Made by a program: the position numbers and the translations under genes. Shown piece after piece: positions 1 through 8,217 of a DNA stretch of 30,187 nt. The stretch is from NCBI GenBank assembly GCA_934098665.1, contig CAKOOO010000012.1:1-30187 (forward strand). Direction: 5' to 3'. The notes beneath the pieces are model-generated. The model made no database searches and was not told where the DNA came from. It saw nothing but the letters and a program-made list of their open reading frames with translations. The DNA is from an uncultured Bacilli bacterium. GTDB taxonomy: Bacteria > Bacillota_I > Bacilli_A > RF39 > UBA660. Position 1 is the first letter of the stretch, and each line of letters begins with the position of its first letter.

Positions 1-76
1 GATTTGAACTCTCGCGCCAGTTACCCGACCTACACCCTTAGCAGGGGCGCCTCTTCAGCCTCTTGAGTACTACTCC
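1..76 (-). tRNA. tRNA-Ser (anticodon GCT), 3' end cut by the window edge
   Basis: On the minus strand, position 76 begins the 7-nt acceptor strand GGAGTAG. It is followed by a D arm closed by CTC/GAG and an anticodon stem CGCCC/GGGTG around the loop CTGCTAA, which gives anticodon GCT. A long variable arm (GTAGGTCGGGTAACTGGC region) marks a class II tRNA, and the T-arm sequence GAGAGTTCAAATC runs to the window edge. The class II shape together with GCT identifies a serine tRNA reading AGC/AGU. The 3' acceptor strand lies outside the window. Confidence 0.93.
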
Positions 77-94
77 ATGCCAAGCTACTTCTTA

Positions 95-124
95 ATTTTA
101 CTATAAAAGTAGCCTTGTTGTCAA
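95..124 (-). promoter_or_regulatory. Promoter of the tRNA-Ser
   Basis: On the minus strand a perfect -35 box TTGACA (119-124) and a -10 box TAAAAT (95-100) are separated by 18 bp. The expected start is about 12 nt before the mature tRNA 5' end. The -35 box directly abuts the stop codon of the upstream lipoprotein gene. A 7-bp inverted repeat (GCTACTT at 84-90, AAGTAGC at 107-113) spans the -10 region and could be a weak terminator or operator. Confidence 0.7.
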
Positions 125-991
125 TTAACTTGCAACATTTTTTATATTTTCTATAAATGAAGTCATTGTGCTAAAGTAATCTTCATTTTCTTTAGAAAGA
201 GTAAGCGAAGGAATTACCGTAAGTTTTGCCTTATAATTATTTACTAAATTATTTACAATATCATCATTTTCTTTTGTATCTAAACAAAGTATATTTGTAT
301 ATTTTTTACTTAAAAACTTATTTTTAATACTATTTAATTTATTTTCTTTTTGATTTTCTTCATCCTCAAGGCTAATAACATTAAATCCATAACTTTCTAA
401 AAACTTAAATGCATTACTATTAACTACTATTGTATTTTTATTTTCATTTTTTGCATTTAATCCAATATTTCTTAAGTTAGCGTCCATAAGTGAAATTTTT
501 TCTTCGAAATCATTATAATTTTTATTAACTTGCTCAATAATATATTTACTTGTTAAATAATTTGATAAGTTTTCTTTAATATTTTTGGCAAGCATTAAAT
601 AATTTTTAGGACTTAACCAAAGCTCTGTTACATCATTATTAAGTGATAAACCATAAGATACATCAATAATTAATAATTGTTTATTTTTATTAAGAAGTGT
701 TTTAGCAATTTCTTTTTCATTTGAAAGACCATTGTATATAAATAAATCACCTTCAGAATAATTTTTTATTTGTTTACTAGTTAATTTAAATGTATATAAA
801 TCACAGCCATTTGGATAAATACTTTGCACAGTTGAATAATCTTTATATAAATAATTAGTTAAATAAGTGATTGGATAAACAGTTGTATAAATATTTGCAT
901 TTTCTAAATCATCTTTTTGTAGTTTGCAAGAACAAAGCATAATACTACATATAAATAATAAAACCCCTAATTTAATAAATTTATTTTTCAT
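125..991 (-). CDS. ZnuA/TroA-like substrate-binding lipoprotein lacking the histidine ligands
   Basis: The protein has a hydrophobic N-terminus ending in a lipobox-like L-C-S-C (Cys22), so it should be an outer-face lipoprotein. Its order of motifs follows the zinc/manganese ABC-importer binding proteins: YPITYLTNYL near the mature start, the segment PNGCDLYTF where the family has NGxEPHxYEP, NGLSNEKE, the highly typical WLSPKN, and ESYGF. However, the positions that normally carry the metal-binding histidines are Tyr, Glu (before LWLSPKN) and Ser or Asn, and the protein from Met-1 to its end contains no histidine at all. The acidic ligand position (LCLDTKEN) is kept. No permease or ATPase is adjacent. 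The start at 991 is chosen because AAAGGA lies just upstream; a longer frame would run into yidD. Fold assignment is likely, substrate unknown. Confidence 0.7.
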   Translation of the reverse strand: MKNKFIKLGVLLFICSIMLCSCKLQKDDLENANIYTTVYPITYLTNYLYKDYSTVQSIYPNGCDLYTFKLTSKQIKNYSEGDLFIYNGLSNEKEIAKTLLNKNKQLLIIDVSYGLSLNNDVTELWLSPKNYLMLAKNIKENLSNYLTSKYIIEQVNKNYNDFEEKISLMDANLRNIGLNAKNENKNTIVVNSNAFKFLESYGFNVISLEDEENQKENKLNSIKNKFLSKKYTNILCLDTKENDDIVNNLVNNYKAKLTVIPSLTLSKENEDYFSTMTSFIENIKNVAS

Positions 992-1001
992 TTTATTCCT
1001 T

Positions 1002-1208
1002 TCATGGTACAGGATCATAGCCAAAGCCCTTTCCAGGTCTACATTTTTTTATTCTTTTAAGTCCAAGCTTTATTCCTTTTTTAACACCATATTTATTAAT
1101 AGCTTCAATCATGTAGTTACTACAGGTAGGTGTAAATCTACACATATTATGAGAAAAACTTGGAAAGATTTGATAACATCTAATAAAAAATATAATTACT
1201 TTTTTCAT
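1002..1208 (-). CDS. yidD: Membrane protein insertion efficiency factor YidD
   Basis: The 68-residue protein carries the YidD signature CRFTPTCSNYMIEAINKYG (around residues 23-41) and the typical C-terminal CRPGKGFGYDPVP. Family members are small membrane-associated proteins that assist the YidC/Oxa1 insertase. The usual location is rpmH-rnpA-yidD-yidC, but here it stands apart, divergent from rnc. It ends 10 bp before the lipoprotein start, and that gene's Shine-Dalgarno overlaps the yidD stop region, so the two are probably co-transcribed. The stop codon is TGA, which supports the standard bacterial code. Confidence 0.93.
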   Translation of the reverse strand: MKKVIIFFIRCYQIFPSFSHNMCRFTPTCSNYMIEAINKYGVKKGIKLGLKRIKKCRPGKGFGYDPVP

Positions 1209-1226
1209 AACCCATCCATAAAAATA

Positions 1227-1255
1227 ATTATACTATATCTTTTAAAAATTTACAA
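1227..1255 (-). promoter_or_regulatory. Promoter of yidD and the lipoprotein gene
   Basis: On the minus strand the -35 box TTGTAA (1250-1255), a 17-bp spacer and the perfect -10 box TATAAT (1227-1232) lie upstream of yidD. Its -35 overlaps the -35 of the rnc promoter on the other strand, offset by a single base. Confidence 0.65.
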
Positions 1256-1277
1256 TTAAATAATTATATGATATACT
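1249..1277 (+). promoter_or_regulatory. Promoter of rnc-smc
   Basis: The -35 box TTTACA (1249-1254), a 17-bp spacer and the -10 box TATACT (1272-1277) predict a start near 1284, followed by an AAGGGTG ribosome binding site and the rnc ATG at 1305. Confidence 0.7.
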
Positions 1278-1304
1278 TATTTATAGAAAGTTAAGGGTGA
1301 ACGT

Positions 1305-1955
1305 ATGAATTTCTTACAAAAATATGATATTGATATCCAAAATAAAGAACTTTTATTAACTGCATTATGTCACTCATCTTATGCAAATGAAAAGAGAATG
1401 CCTTCTTACGAAAGATTAGAGTTTTTAGGTGATGCAGTATTACAACTTATAGTAAGTGATTACTTATATAAAAATTATCATGATTTAAAAGAAGGACAAA
1501 TGTCTAAAATAAGAGCCAGTTACGTTTGTGAAGAAGCTTTAAATGTATATGAAAAAGATATTGGCTATAAAAAATATATAAGAGTAAGTAATGGTCTTCA
1601 TAACCGTGCAAATAGTGCAATTACAGCAGATGTTTTTGAAGCTATTTTAGCGGTAATTTACCTTGAAAAAGGATATGAAACTGCTAAAAATTTTATTCAT
1701 AGTGTAATAATTCCTCATATTGAAAAAAATGAGCATTTCTTTTTAGATTATAAAAGTGCTTTTCAAGAATATATTCAAACATCAAAAAGAAGTGTTATTT
1801 ATGAAATAGAAAATATAAGTGAAGATATATCAAATCCACTATTTAGAGCTAGTGCGAAAGTTGATAATTTAACTTTGGGAGTAGGGATGGGCAAAACAAA
1901 AAAAGAAGCCGAACAAATGGCTGCAAAAGATGCTCTAAAGAAAAGTGCAAGGTAG
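1305..1955 (+). CDS. rnc: Ribonuclease III
   Basis: This is an endoribonuclease for double-stranded RNA, acting on rRNA precursors and other duplex transcripts in the cytoplasm. The N-terminal catalytic domain contains the family signature ERLEFLGDAV (residues 36-45, metal ligands Glu39 and Asp43) and the second acidic pair in DVFEAILA (Asp109, Glu112). Residues about 150-216 form a double-stranded-RNA-binding domain ending GKTKKEAEQMAAKDALKK. The length of 216 residues is slightly short but normal. The start is supported by AAGGGTG upstream. smc begins 3 bp after its stop, the rnc-smc order also seen in Bacillus subtilis, so the two genes form an operon. Confidence 0.97.
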   Translation: MNFLQKYDIDIQNKELLLTALCHSSYANEKRMPSYERLEFLGDAVLQLIVSDYLYKNYHDLKEGQMSKIRASYVCEEALNVYEKDIGYKKYIRVSNGLHNRANSAITADVFEAILAVIYLEKGYETAKNFIHSVIIPHIEKNEHFFLDYKSAFQEYIQTSKRSVIYEIENISEDISNPLFRASAKVDNLTLGVGMGKTKKEAEQMAAKDALKKSAR

Positions 1956-1958
1956 TTT

Positions 1959-4877
1959 ATGTATATAAAAAGTATTAAAATACAAGGATTTAAATCATTT
2001 GCCGATAAGACAGAAATTGATTTTAATAAAAATATTAGTGCAATTGTAGGTCCTAATGGAAGTGGTAAAAGTAATGTTGTTGATGCTCTTTTATGGGTTT
2101 TAGGTGAGCAAAGCGTAAAATTATTACGTGGTGAAGACAAAATGAGCGACATTATTTTTAGTGGTTCTAAAACAAGAGATGCAATGAATAAAGCAACTGT
2201 TAGCATATTATTTGATAATTCAGACCACAGTTTAAATTCACAATTAAGTGAAATAGAAATAAAAAGAAGCATATATAAAACAGGTGAAAATGAATATTTT
2301 ATTAATAATTCAAGAGTAAGACTTAAGGACATTACGGATTTAATACTTGATGTATCCTCAAAATTTAATATAATTACGCAAGGAAACATTAATGCACTTA
2401 TCGATAATAAATCATCTGAAAGAAGAGTTTTATTTGAAAATGCTGCAGGTGTTTTAAAATATAAAAAGCGTAAAGAAGAAACCTTAAAAAAACTTGAAAA
2501 TACAAAAGAAAATTTAACAAGACTTGAACTTATTATTAAAGAAGTAACATCTTCCTTAAGACCACTAGAAAAGCAAAAAAAAGAAGCTGAAAAATATTTA
2601 GAAATAAAAGATAATCTTGAAAATATTGAAGTATCTTTAATTGCAAGTGATATTACCTTTTTAAAGAAAATGTATGATAGTTTAAATAATGAAAATAAAT
2701 TAATTTTAAAAGAGCAAGAGGCAAATGTATTTTTACATCCCGAAGAACTTGAAAAATTAAAATTAATTCTTATGCAAATGGATGAAGAAATTGCAACATC
2801 TTCGAAAAATGTAATATTAATTAATGATGAAATTTCAAAACTTCAAAGTCAAAAACAAATAAATTTAGAAAGAATAAAATTAAGTGTAAATAACGATGCT
2901 ATTAATGATGCACTTTTAAAACTGAAAGAAGATAAACTTAATATTGAAAAGAATATTGATGTATTATCTACAGAAATTACAGAAATTAAAAATGAATTTA
3001 ACGATTTAATTAAACAGTTTAATGATGTAAATAATAATGAGTTGAAAGAAAAAATTAAAATAACTAGTTTAAAAAGTGATTATAATGTTTCTTCAAAAAA
3101 ATTATTTGATTTAGAAAATAAAATAGCAATAGTTAAAAGTAATCTTGAAAATAACTCATATATGCCAAGAGCTGTAAAAGAGATTATTACTTCAAAGACA
3201 CTTTCTGGTATTCATAATACAATTGGCAATTTAATTGAAATTCCAAGTAAGTATGTAGAAGCTATTAATGCATCTTTATCATCTAGTATAAACTTTATAG
3301 TTACCGAGGACTTTAATAGTGCTAAAAAAGCTATTAAACATTTAAAAAGTTTTCATTTAGGAACAGCTACTTTTTTCCCACTTGATATAGTTAAATCTAG
3401 ATATATTGATAGCAAAGTGCATAGTGCTATAAAAGACTCTTCATCATTTATTGGTGTAGCATCTGATTTAGTAAAATATGATAAAAAATATAAAAATATT
3501 ATTGAAAATCAACTTGGTAATGTAATTATAATTGATAATATTGATAATTTAGAAAACATTGGTAAATTAATTAATTTTAAATGTAAGATTGTAACTTTAG
3601 ATGGAGATATTTTATATCCTGGAGGTTCAGTAAGTGGTGGTGAAAGAAAATCATCCTCTAGTGAAAAAGAAAAATTATTTAATTTAGAAAGTGAATATAA
3701 TAAAACAAGAACTTCAATTGAAGAAACTAATAAATTACTTGAAATAGCAAATAGAAAATACGAAGAATATGATAGTGAAAGTAGTAAACTTAACTACATT
3801 ATTACAGAAAAAAGAATTCTTATTGAAAATAAAGAAAAAACTTTAGCAGAGTTTAAAGATAAATTAAATTACGTTAAAGATAATATGGATGGTTATAAGA
3901 ATTTAAATAATAATACATTAAATGAAAAAATAGAAGAAATACTTTATACATTAAATAGTAAATCAAAGGAAAAAGAAATACTTGAAAATAAATTAGAGAT
4001 ATTGCGTAGTAAAAAGTTTGATTTAAATAATAAAGTCGAAGATCTAGAAAAGAAAATTAATGAAGTAAATAGTAAGTATAATAAAAATGAAAGTATTATA
4101 AAAAATAATGAAATTGAAATAGGTAAGATTGAAGTAAAACTAGATAGTTTATTAGAAAATTTGAAAAATGATTATAACATGACATACGAAAATGCTCTTA
4201 AAAATTATGAACTAACTATGGATAAAGAAACTGCAAGAAGTATTGTTTTAAAATATAAAACAGAGTTAAAAGATTTAAATAACATTAATATTGGAGCAAT
4301 TAGTGAATATGAAAGACTTAATAAAAGATATGAATTTTTAAATAATCAAAAAGAAGATTTAAATGATTCATCTAAAAAACTATATGAAATTATTGAAGAA
4401 ATGGATGATATTATGAAAAAAAGATTTAAAGAGTCTTTTGATAAAATATCTAAAAAATTTTCTTTGGTATATCGAAAAATGTTTAAAGGTGGTAATGGAA
4501 TTTTAAAACTAACTGATGAAAATGATTTATTAAACTGTGGAATTTCTATTTTAGCGGTTCCACCAGGAAAAAAACTTTCATCTACATCTGCCTTATCAGG
4601 TGGTGAAAAAGCCTTAACGGCAATATGTTTAATATTTGCAATACTTAATGTTAAACCTGCACCATTTATTGTTCTTGATGAAGTTGAGGCACCACTTGAT
4701 GAAGAAAACGTTATTATGTTTGGTGATTATTTAAAAAATATGCAAGATATAAGTCAATTTATTTTAATAACCCATAAGAAAAAAATGATGGAATATGCAA
4801 ATAATTTATATGGTGTTACAATGCAAGAAAGTGGTGTATCTAAACTTGTTAGTGTAAAATTAGAAAATAAATCTTAA
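1959..4877 (+). CDS. smc: Chromosome segregation protein SMC, short-armed
   Basis: This is the ATPase subunit of the SMC-ScpAB condensin, which organises and segregates the chromosome. The N-terminal head has FKSFADKT and the Walker A GPNGSGKS (residues 31-38). A coiled coil runs to about residue 400, followed by a hinge domain (about 400-555, ending GGSVSGGE), a returning coiled coil and a C-terminal head with the ABC signature LSGGEKALTA and Walker B IVLDEVEAPLDE. At 972 residues it is well below the roughly 1180 of typical bacterial SMCs. Head and hinge look complete, so the loss is in the coiled-coil arms (about 235 and 270 residues). AAGG inside the end of rnc can serve as the ribosome binding site. 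ftsY, which follows smc in B. subtilis, is absent here. Confidence 0.96.
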   Translation: MYIKSIKIQGFKSFADKTEIDFNKNISAIVGPNGSGKSNVVDALLWVLGEQSVKLLRGEDKMSDIIFSGSKTRDAMNKATVSILFDNSDHSLNSQLSEIEIKRSIYKTGENEYFINNSRVRLKDITDLILDVSSKFNIITQGNINALIDNKSSERRVLFENAAGVLKYKKRKEETLKKLENTKENLTRLELIIKEVTSSLRPLEKQKKEAEKYLEIKDNLENIEVSLIASDITFLKKMYDSLNNENKLILKEQEANVFLHPEELEKLKLILMQMDEEIATSSKNVILINDEISKLQSQKQINLERIKLSVNNDAINDALLKLKEDKLNIEKNIDVLSTEITEIKNEFNDLIKQFNDVNNNELKEKIKITSLKSDYNVSSKKLFDLENKIAIVKSNLENNSYMPRAVKEIITSKTLSGIHNTIGNLIEIPSKYVEAINASLSSSINFIVTEDFNSAKKAIKHLKSFHLGTATFFPLDIVKSRYIDSKVHSAIKDSSSFIGVASDLVKYDKKYKNIIENQLGNVIIIDNIDNLENIGKLINFKCKIVTLDGDILYPGGSVSGGERKSSSSEKEKLFNLESEYNKTRTSIEETNKLLEIANRKYEEYDSESSKLNYIITEKRILIENKEKTLAEFKDKLNYVKDNMDGYKNLNNNTLNEKIEEILYTLNSKSKEKEILENKLEILRSKKFDLNNKVEDLEKKINEVNSKYNKNESIIKNNEIEIGKIEVKLDSLLENLKNDYNMTYENALKNYELTMDKETARSIVLKYKTELKDLNNINIGAISEYERLNKRYEFLNNQKEDLNDSSKKLYEIIEEMDDIMKKRFKESFDKISKKFSLVYRKMFKGGNGILKLTDENDLLNCGISILAVPPGKKLSSTSALSGGEKALTAICLIFAILNVKPAPFIVLDEVEAPLDEENVIMFGDYLKNMQDISQFILITHKKKMMEYANNLYGVTMQESGVSKLVSVKLENKS

Positions 4878-4891
4878 TTTTACACTTTTTG

Positions 4892-4921
4892 TTTACAAAT
4901 TAATGTTAAGTAATGTATAAT
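4892..4921 (+). promoter_or_regulatory. Promoter of the HTH gene
   Basis: TTTACA (4892-4897), an 18-bp spacer and a perfect TATAAT (4916-4921) sit between smc and the next gene. They are followed by the strong Shine-Dalgarno AAGGAG (4931-4936) 7 nt before the ATG at 4944. The pair of genes downstream is therefore likely expressed independently of smc. Confidence 0.7.
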
Positions 4922-4943
4922 AAAAATGTAAAGGAGAATTATC

Positions 4944-5714
4944 ATGGAAGAGTTAAATAGCTTATTACAAAGACTAGGGATTTCAAAGGTAAAACTAGCA
5001 AAATATTTAGGAGTATCAAGACAAATGGTTTACAATTATCTTACACTTGACAGTATAGATAAGTGGCCTGTTGAAAAGAAAATTGTTTTATTTCAATTAC
5101 TTGAAATTGAACCAAAAAGTTTTAATGGTTTTGATAAAGTAAAGGTAACTACAGAATATATGTTACGCGTAGATAAAAAACTTACAACTAATGCTCAAAA
5201 AGAGGATACTATCAGTAGTAATTTTGATTTAACGGGTGTAAGTAATGATGGTAAAGCATTACTTTCTGAAATTGTTTATACTTTAAAAGAAAAACTATTA
5301 AAGGGTACTAAAGCGGATACTGGAACAGTAAACTATATTAATTATCTACTTCAGTCAATGGAAAATGTTCCGGAAATAAAATATATGCTTGCTTATATTG
5401 CAAAAACTAATGGGTTTATTAAACCAGGTGAATTTTTATACAATGAAGATAAACAATTTATATTCGAAGGTATATTATATTCTGGACTTACGTTATATAA
5501 CAATGGGGGAGCCTCAAAAAGCAAGGTAGCAGAGTCAAGAAAAAGATTTATACGTGAAATAGAACAAAAAAATGAAGAAAAAATGAGCCGTACACAAGTT
5601 CTGAATACTGTTAAGCTTCAAGCATTACATGAACTTGGTTATAATGATATAAATGAAGATAACGCATCCGAAGTATTTGAAAAAATCGCAGAAATCCAAT
5701 CACGTAAGGTATAA
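4944..5714 (+). CDS. Helix-turn-helix protein, unknown targets
   Basis: Residues about 10-38 form a Cro/XRE-like helix-turn-helix (ISKVKLAKYLGVSRQMVYNY), followed by a short extension resembling a sigma-like or phage-repressor first domain. The remaining 200 residues are soluble and mostly helical, without a catalytic motif I recognise. A DNA-binding regulator or nucleoid-associated role is plausible because the helix-turn-helix is N-terminal and there are no membrane segments. It has its own promoter and a strong AAGGAG. The following gene starts 2 nt after its stop, so the two are translationally coupled. That makes regulation of, or by, the membrane-anchored partner a reasonable guess, not a demonstrated link. 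Confidence 0.7.
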   Translation: MEELNSLLQRLGISKVKLAKYLGVSRQMVYNYLTLDSIDKWPVEKKIVLFQLLEIEPKSFNGFDKVKVTTEYMLRVDKKLTTNAQKEDTISSNFDLTGVSNDGKALLSEIVYTLKEKLLKGTKADTGTVNYINYLLQSMENVPEIKYMLAYIAKTNGFIKPGEFLYNEDKQFIFEGILYSGLTLYNNGGASKSKVAESRKRFIREIEQKNEEKMSRTQVLNTVKLQALHELGYNDINEDNASEVFEKIAEIQSRKV

Positions 5715-5716
5715 AT

Positions 5717-6511
5717 ATGAAACAAAAGAAAAAAATAATTTTAAGTGTATTTTTAATACTTTTATTAACAGTTATCATAGCAATAGTTGCTACCTCAAAA
5801 GGTATTAATATTAATGATGCAACTGTTCAAAATTTATATAATAAAATTGATCAAAATTTAGAATATTGTGATGGTATGTTTTTATATACTGATAAAACTA
5901 TAAAAACAAAAGATTTAACTAAAGAGCAAAAAATGTGTTTAGCATTTATTCATGTAGAGAAAGATAAAATTACCACTAAAAAACTTGATTTAAAAAAGAA
6001 AAAAGATTATTGCGTGGTAGAGAAGAGTAGTAATTTTCTAAAAGATGAAGATGATGATACATGCACTGTAAAATCAATTTCAAGTGAAAATTTATATTTA
6101 ACATATAAGAGTATTTTTAATGAAGAATTAACAGAAAATGAAACATTTAAAACATCTGATGAAAGTTTTTGCTATTTTAATAAAAAAGAAAATGAATATA
6201 TATGTGGCACCGCTAATGAAAGAACAATTGTAGTAGGGTGGGAGCCTACAGTTTATAGATATATTAAAAAAGCTACTCAAGATGATGATAAAATCGAAAT
6301 ATATGACTATTTTCTAATAATTAATTCAAATAGATGCTATAAAAATAATAGTCAAACTGAAAATAAAAAATGTTCTGAAAAATTAGAAAAAAATAAAAAG
6401 GTTACAATTAATAATAAATTTGTAAGAGATTATGGCACTCTTTATAAACATACATTTAAAAAGGGCAATGATAATAATTTTTACTACTATAGCACTACCC
6501 CAGTTAAATAA
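5717..6511 (+). CDS. Membrane-anchored extracytoplasmic protein with eight cysteines, unknown function
   Basis: The protein begins with a lysine-rich stretch and one strong hydrophobic helix (about residues 8-26), which should act as an uncleaved anchor or signal. The remaining 240 residues are hydrophilic and predicted to lie outside the membrane. They contain eight cysteines spread along the chain (contexts YCD, MCL, YCV, TCT, FCY, ICG, RCY and KCS). An even number of cysteines in an exported domain suggests disulfides, which is uncommon in low-GC Gram-positives. I recognise no family. The gene is directly coupled to the helix-turn-helix gene (AAGG within that gene's end serves as Shine-Dalgarno). 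It is the last gene before the dif-bearing convergent intergenic region. Confidence 0.75.
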   Translation: MKQKKKIILSVFLILLLTVIIAIVATSKGININDATVQNLYNKIDQNLEYCDGMFLYTDKTIKTKDLTKEQKMCLAFIHVEKDKITTKKLDLKKKKDYCVVEKSSNFLKDEDDDTCTVKSISSENLYLTYKSIFNEELTENETFKTSDESFCYFNKKENEYICGTANERTIVVGWEPTVYRYIKKATQDDDKIEIYDYFLIINSNRCYKNNSQTENKKCSEKLEKNKKVTINNKFVRDYGTLYKHTFKKGNDNNFYYYSTTPVK

Positions 6512-6545
6512 AAAGTCCCCTCTTACATATTTTACTAATAAATAG

Positions 6546-6616
6546 GGTTATATATAACCTTATTTTTATTTATATAAGGTATTTATATTATAACCTTATT
6601 ATATATATAAATAAGG
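6546..6616. repeat. Cluster of ACCTTAT/ATAAGGT inverted repeats
   Basis: A perfect 14-bp palindrome GGTTATATATAACC (6546-6559) overlaps the first of two nested inverted pairs: ACCTTAT (6557-6563) with ATAAGGT (6574-6580), and CCTTATT (6594-6600) with AATAAGG (6610-6616). The first palindrome is followed by TTATTTTTATTT and may terminate the plus-strand transcript; the others can form hairpins on either strand. The rest of the 6512-6858 gap is extremely AT-rich, has the direct repeat ATAAATATTTT near 6665-6690, and shows no gene. It also holds the dif candidate. Confidence 0.6.
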
Positions 6617-6811
6617 ATAAATAATATTTTTTCATTTTAATCTTAAAAAATAAATAATTTTTTTATAAATATTTTATAAATATTTTTATATGTTATTTAT
6701 AAATTTAAATTATTAAATTCAATTAATTTTCTATAATAACTTAATAGAGTAACAGTACTTAGTTACAATTAGAAATTAATATTTTTATAGTATAAAAAAA
6801 CATAACATATA

Positions 6812-6839
6812 ACTTCGTATAATATATATTATGTTAACT
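6812..6839 (+). other. dif: dif chromosome-dimer resolution site (Xer target)
   Basis: The 28 bp divide into an 11-bp left arm ACTTCGTATAA, the 6-bp centre TATATA and an 11-bp right arm TTATGTTAACT. From memory this differs from the B. subtilis dif at only three positions (two in the left arm, one in the right). The right arm also matches the E. coli XerD-side TTATGTTAA. The site lies between convergent genes, and a XerD-type recombinase gene lies 3 kb away. Gene orientation changes from mostly plus to mostly minus across it, as expected at a replication terminus. It was recognised by sequence and context only. Confidence 0.88.
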
Positions 6840-6858
6840 TTAGTTTCTTTTTTGAATA

Positions 6859-8193
6859 TTAAATTTTAAGAAATATACATATTAATAAAATTATTATAAC
6901 AAGAAGTGCTCCACCTAATAATATATAAAGTTTTTTGTTAGATTTTTTATCTTTATCCATAGTTTTTATATTTAAACTTTGCTTATCATCAGTCTTATTT
7001 ACATCTTTTTTATTTTTAGTATCAATAACATTTTCAAATAAATCTTCTTTTACAGTATCAGGTTCAACGTTTGTATAGTATAAACCAAATTTACATGGAT
7101 TATATGTTTTAATATCTTTTGAAGATGTATACTCATTATTTTGACCATTAAGCCATGCTGTAAACCAAGTATACTGCTGTGATAAATGATAACTATAACC
7201 GATTTTTGATACTTCATAAGCTGTTTTACCATCAAAAGCCTCGAGTGGTTTATCATAGTCTAAACAAAGTGAATTTTCTTCGTATAAATGTAAATATAAT
7301 TTTGAAATATTCCATAAACCATATTTATTTTTTGTTTCTTCATCATAGCTATCATCAAATGCAAGCTTATATGCTTTTTCTAAAATAAATGTATTAAGGA
7401 TATGTTGTCCATGAGAGTACTCTCCCCTTTCATCATGCCCTACTACAACATAAGGTTTATATTTTCTTATTTGCGTCACTTCATAATTAATTAAATCATC
7501 TATAGTAAATCCTGCTTTTTCTATATTTAAAAGTGCTCCTTCTTTTGTCGTTGCCCAAGCATCTGGAAAATCACTTACAACTGGATAGTACTTAACTCCT
7601 ACTGCCCAAAGTCCATCAAGAAGTTCATGATATCTTAATACATTATTAAAATGTCTTGTAAAATATACTACCTGAATATTTTTCTTTTGGTTTACATAAG
7701 TTGGAAGTAATCCCGCAAAGAAAAGTTGTTCATCATCAGCATGGGTTGTAAATAACATAAAATCTGCCTTACCATCTTCAAGTGTTTGCCAGTCTTGCAC
7801 CATATAAGGCATATCATCATCAGAGTATAAATAAATATCTGCAATACTATAGTCATCATCATAGCTAATTGTAAATGAATTTATATTATCATTTAGTTTA
7901 ATAAGTTCATGTAAATAATTATTTTGGCCAATTATATTTTCACTATTTGAAAAAAGTATTTTGCCTTTTACTGAATGATCATGATATTTTATATAAACAT
8001 TTTTAATATTTTCTTCACATTCAAATTTTATATCAGTATATTTATTACGTGTAATGTATGTAGCATGATTATCATCTGTAATTTTACTTATTTCACTATT
8101 ATTAAGTGATATTTTGCACTTATTTGTAATATCTTTTGCATTTACCCATAAAGGAAATAGCATAATAATTAATAATAAAAATTTCTTTTTCAT
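6859..8193 (-). CDS. Secreted, membrane-anchored PIG-L family deacetylase
   Basis: Residues 1-19 form a signal peptide (cleavage expected after VNA). Residues about 25-125 look like an all-beta domain, possibly a carbohydrate-binding sandwich. The PIG-L/LmbE domain follows with the zinc motif HADDE (151-155, usual form HPDDE) and the C-terminal zinc-ligand region GHDERGEYSHGQH (252-264). A polar linker then leads to a C-terminal membrane helix (about 421-443) with a short basic or hydrophobic tail and no LPXTG motif. The family removes N-acetyl groups from sugars, so deacetylation of a surface glycan is the likely role. The ATG at 8193 is preferred because AAGG lies 10 nt upstream; TTG and GTG alternatives a few codons earlier sit too close to it. 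Confidence 0.85.
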   Translation of the reverse strand: MKKKFLLLIIMLFPLWVNAKDITNKCKISLNNSEISKITDDNHATYITRNKYTDIKFECEENIKNVYIKYHDHSVKGKILFSNSENIIGQNNYLHELIKLNDNINSFTISYDDDYSIADIYLYSDDDMPYMVQDWQTLEDGKADFMLFTTHADDEQLFFAGLLPTYVNQKKNIQVVYFTRHFNNVLRYHELLDGLWAVGVKYYPVVSDFPDAWATTKEGALLNIEKAGFTIDDLINYEVTQIRKYKPYVVVGHDERGEYSHGQHILNTFILEKAYKLAFDDSYDEETKNKYGLWNISKLYLHLYEENSLCLDYDKPLEAFDGKTAYEVSKIGYSYHLSQQYTWFTAWLNGQNNEYTSSKDIKTYNPCKFGLYYTNVEPDTVKEDLFENVIDTKNKKDVNKTDDKQSLNIKTMDKDKKSNKKLYILLGGALLVIIILLICIFLKI

Positions 8194-8217
8194 ATTCACC
8201 AAACCTTACTATATATA

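Noticed and set aside
924..1259. 111-codon plus-strand open frame
   Set aside because: It lies antisense across yidD and the start of the lipoprotein gene; the yidD signature is unmistakable.
1799..2389. 196-codon minus-strand open frame
   Set aside because: It is antisense to conserved parts of rnc and smc and arises from low-complexity codon use.
6810..6840. loxP-like arm (ATAACTTCGTATA)
   Set aside because: The 13-base match overlaps the left arm of the dif candidate, but there is no matching inverted right arm, and the site as a whole fits dif far better.
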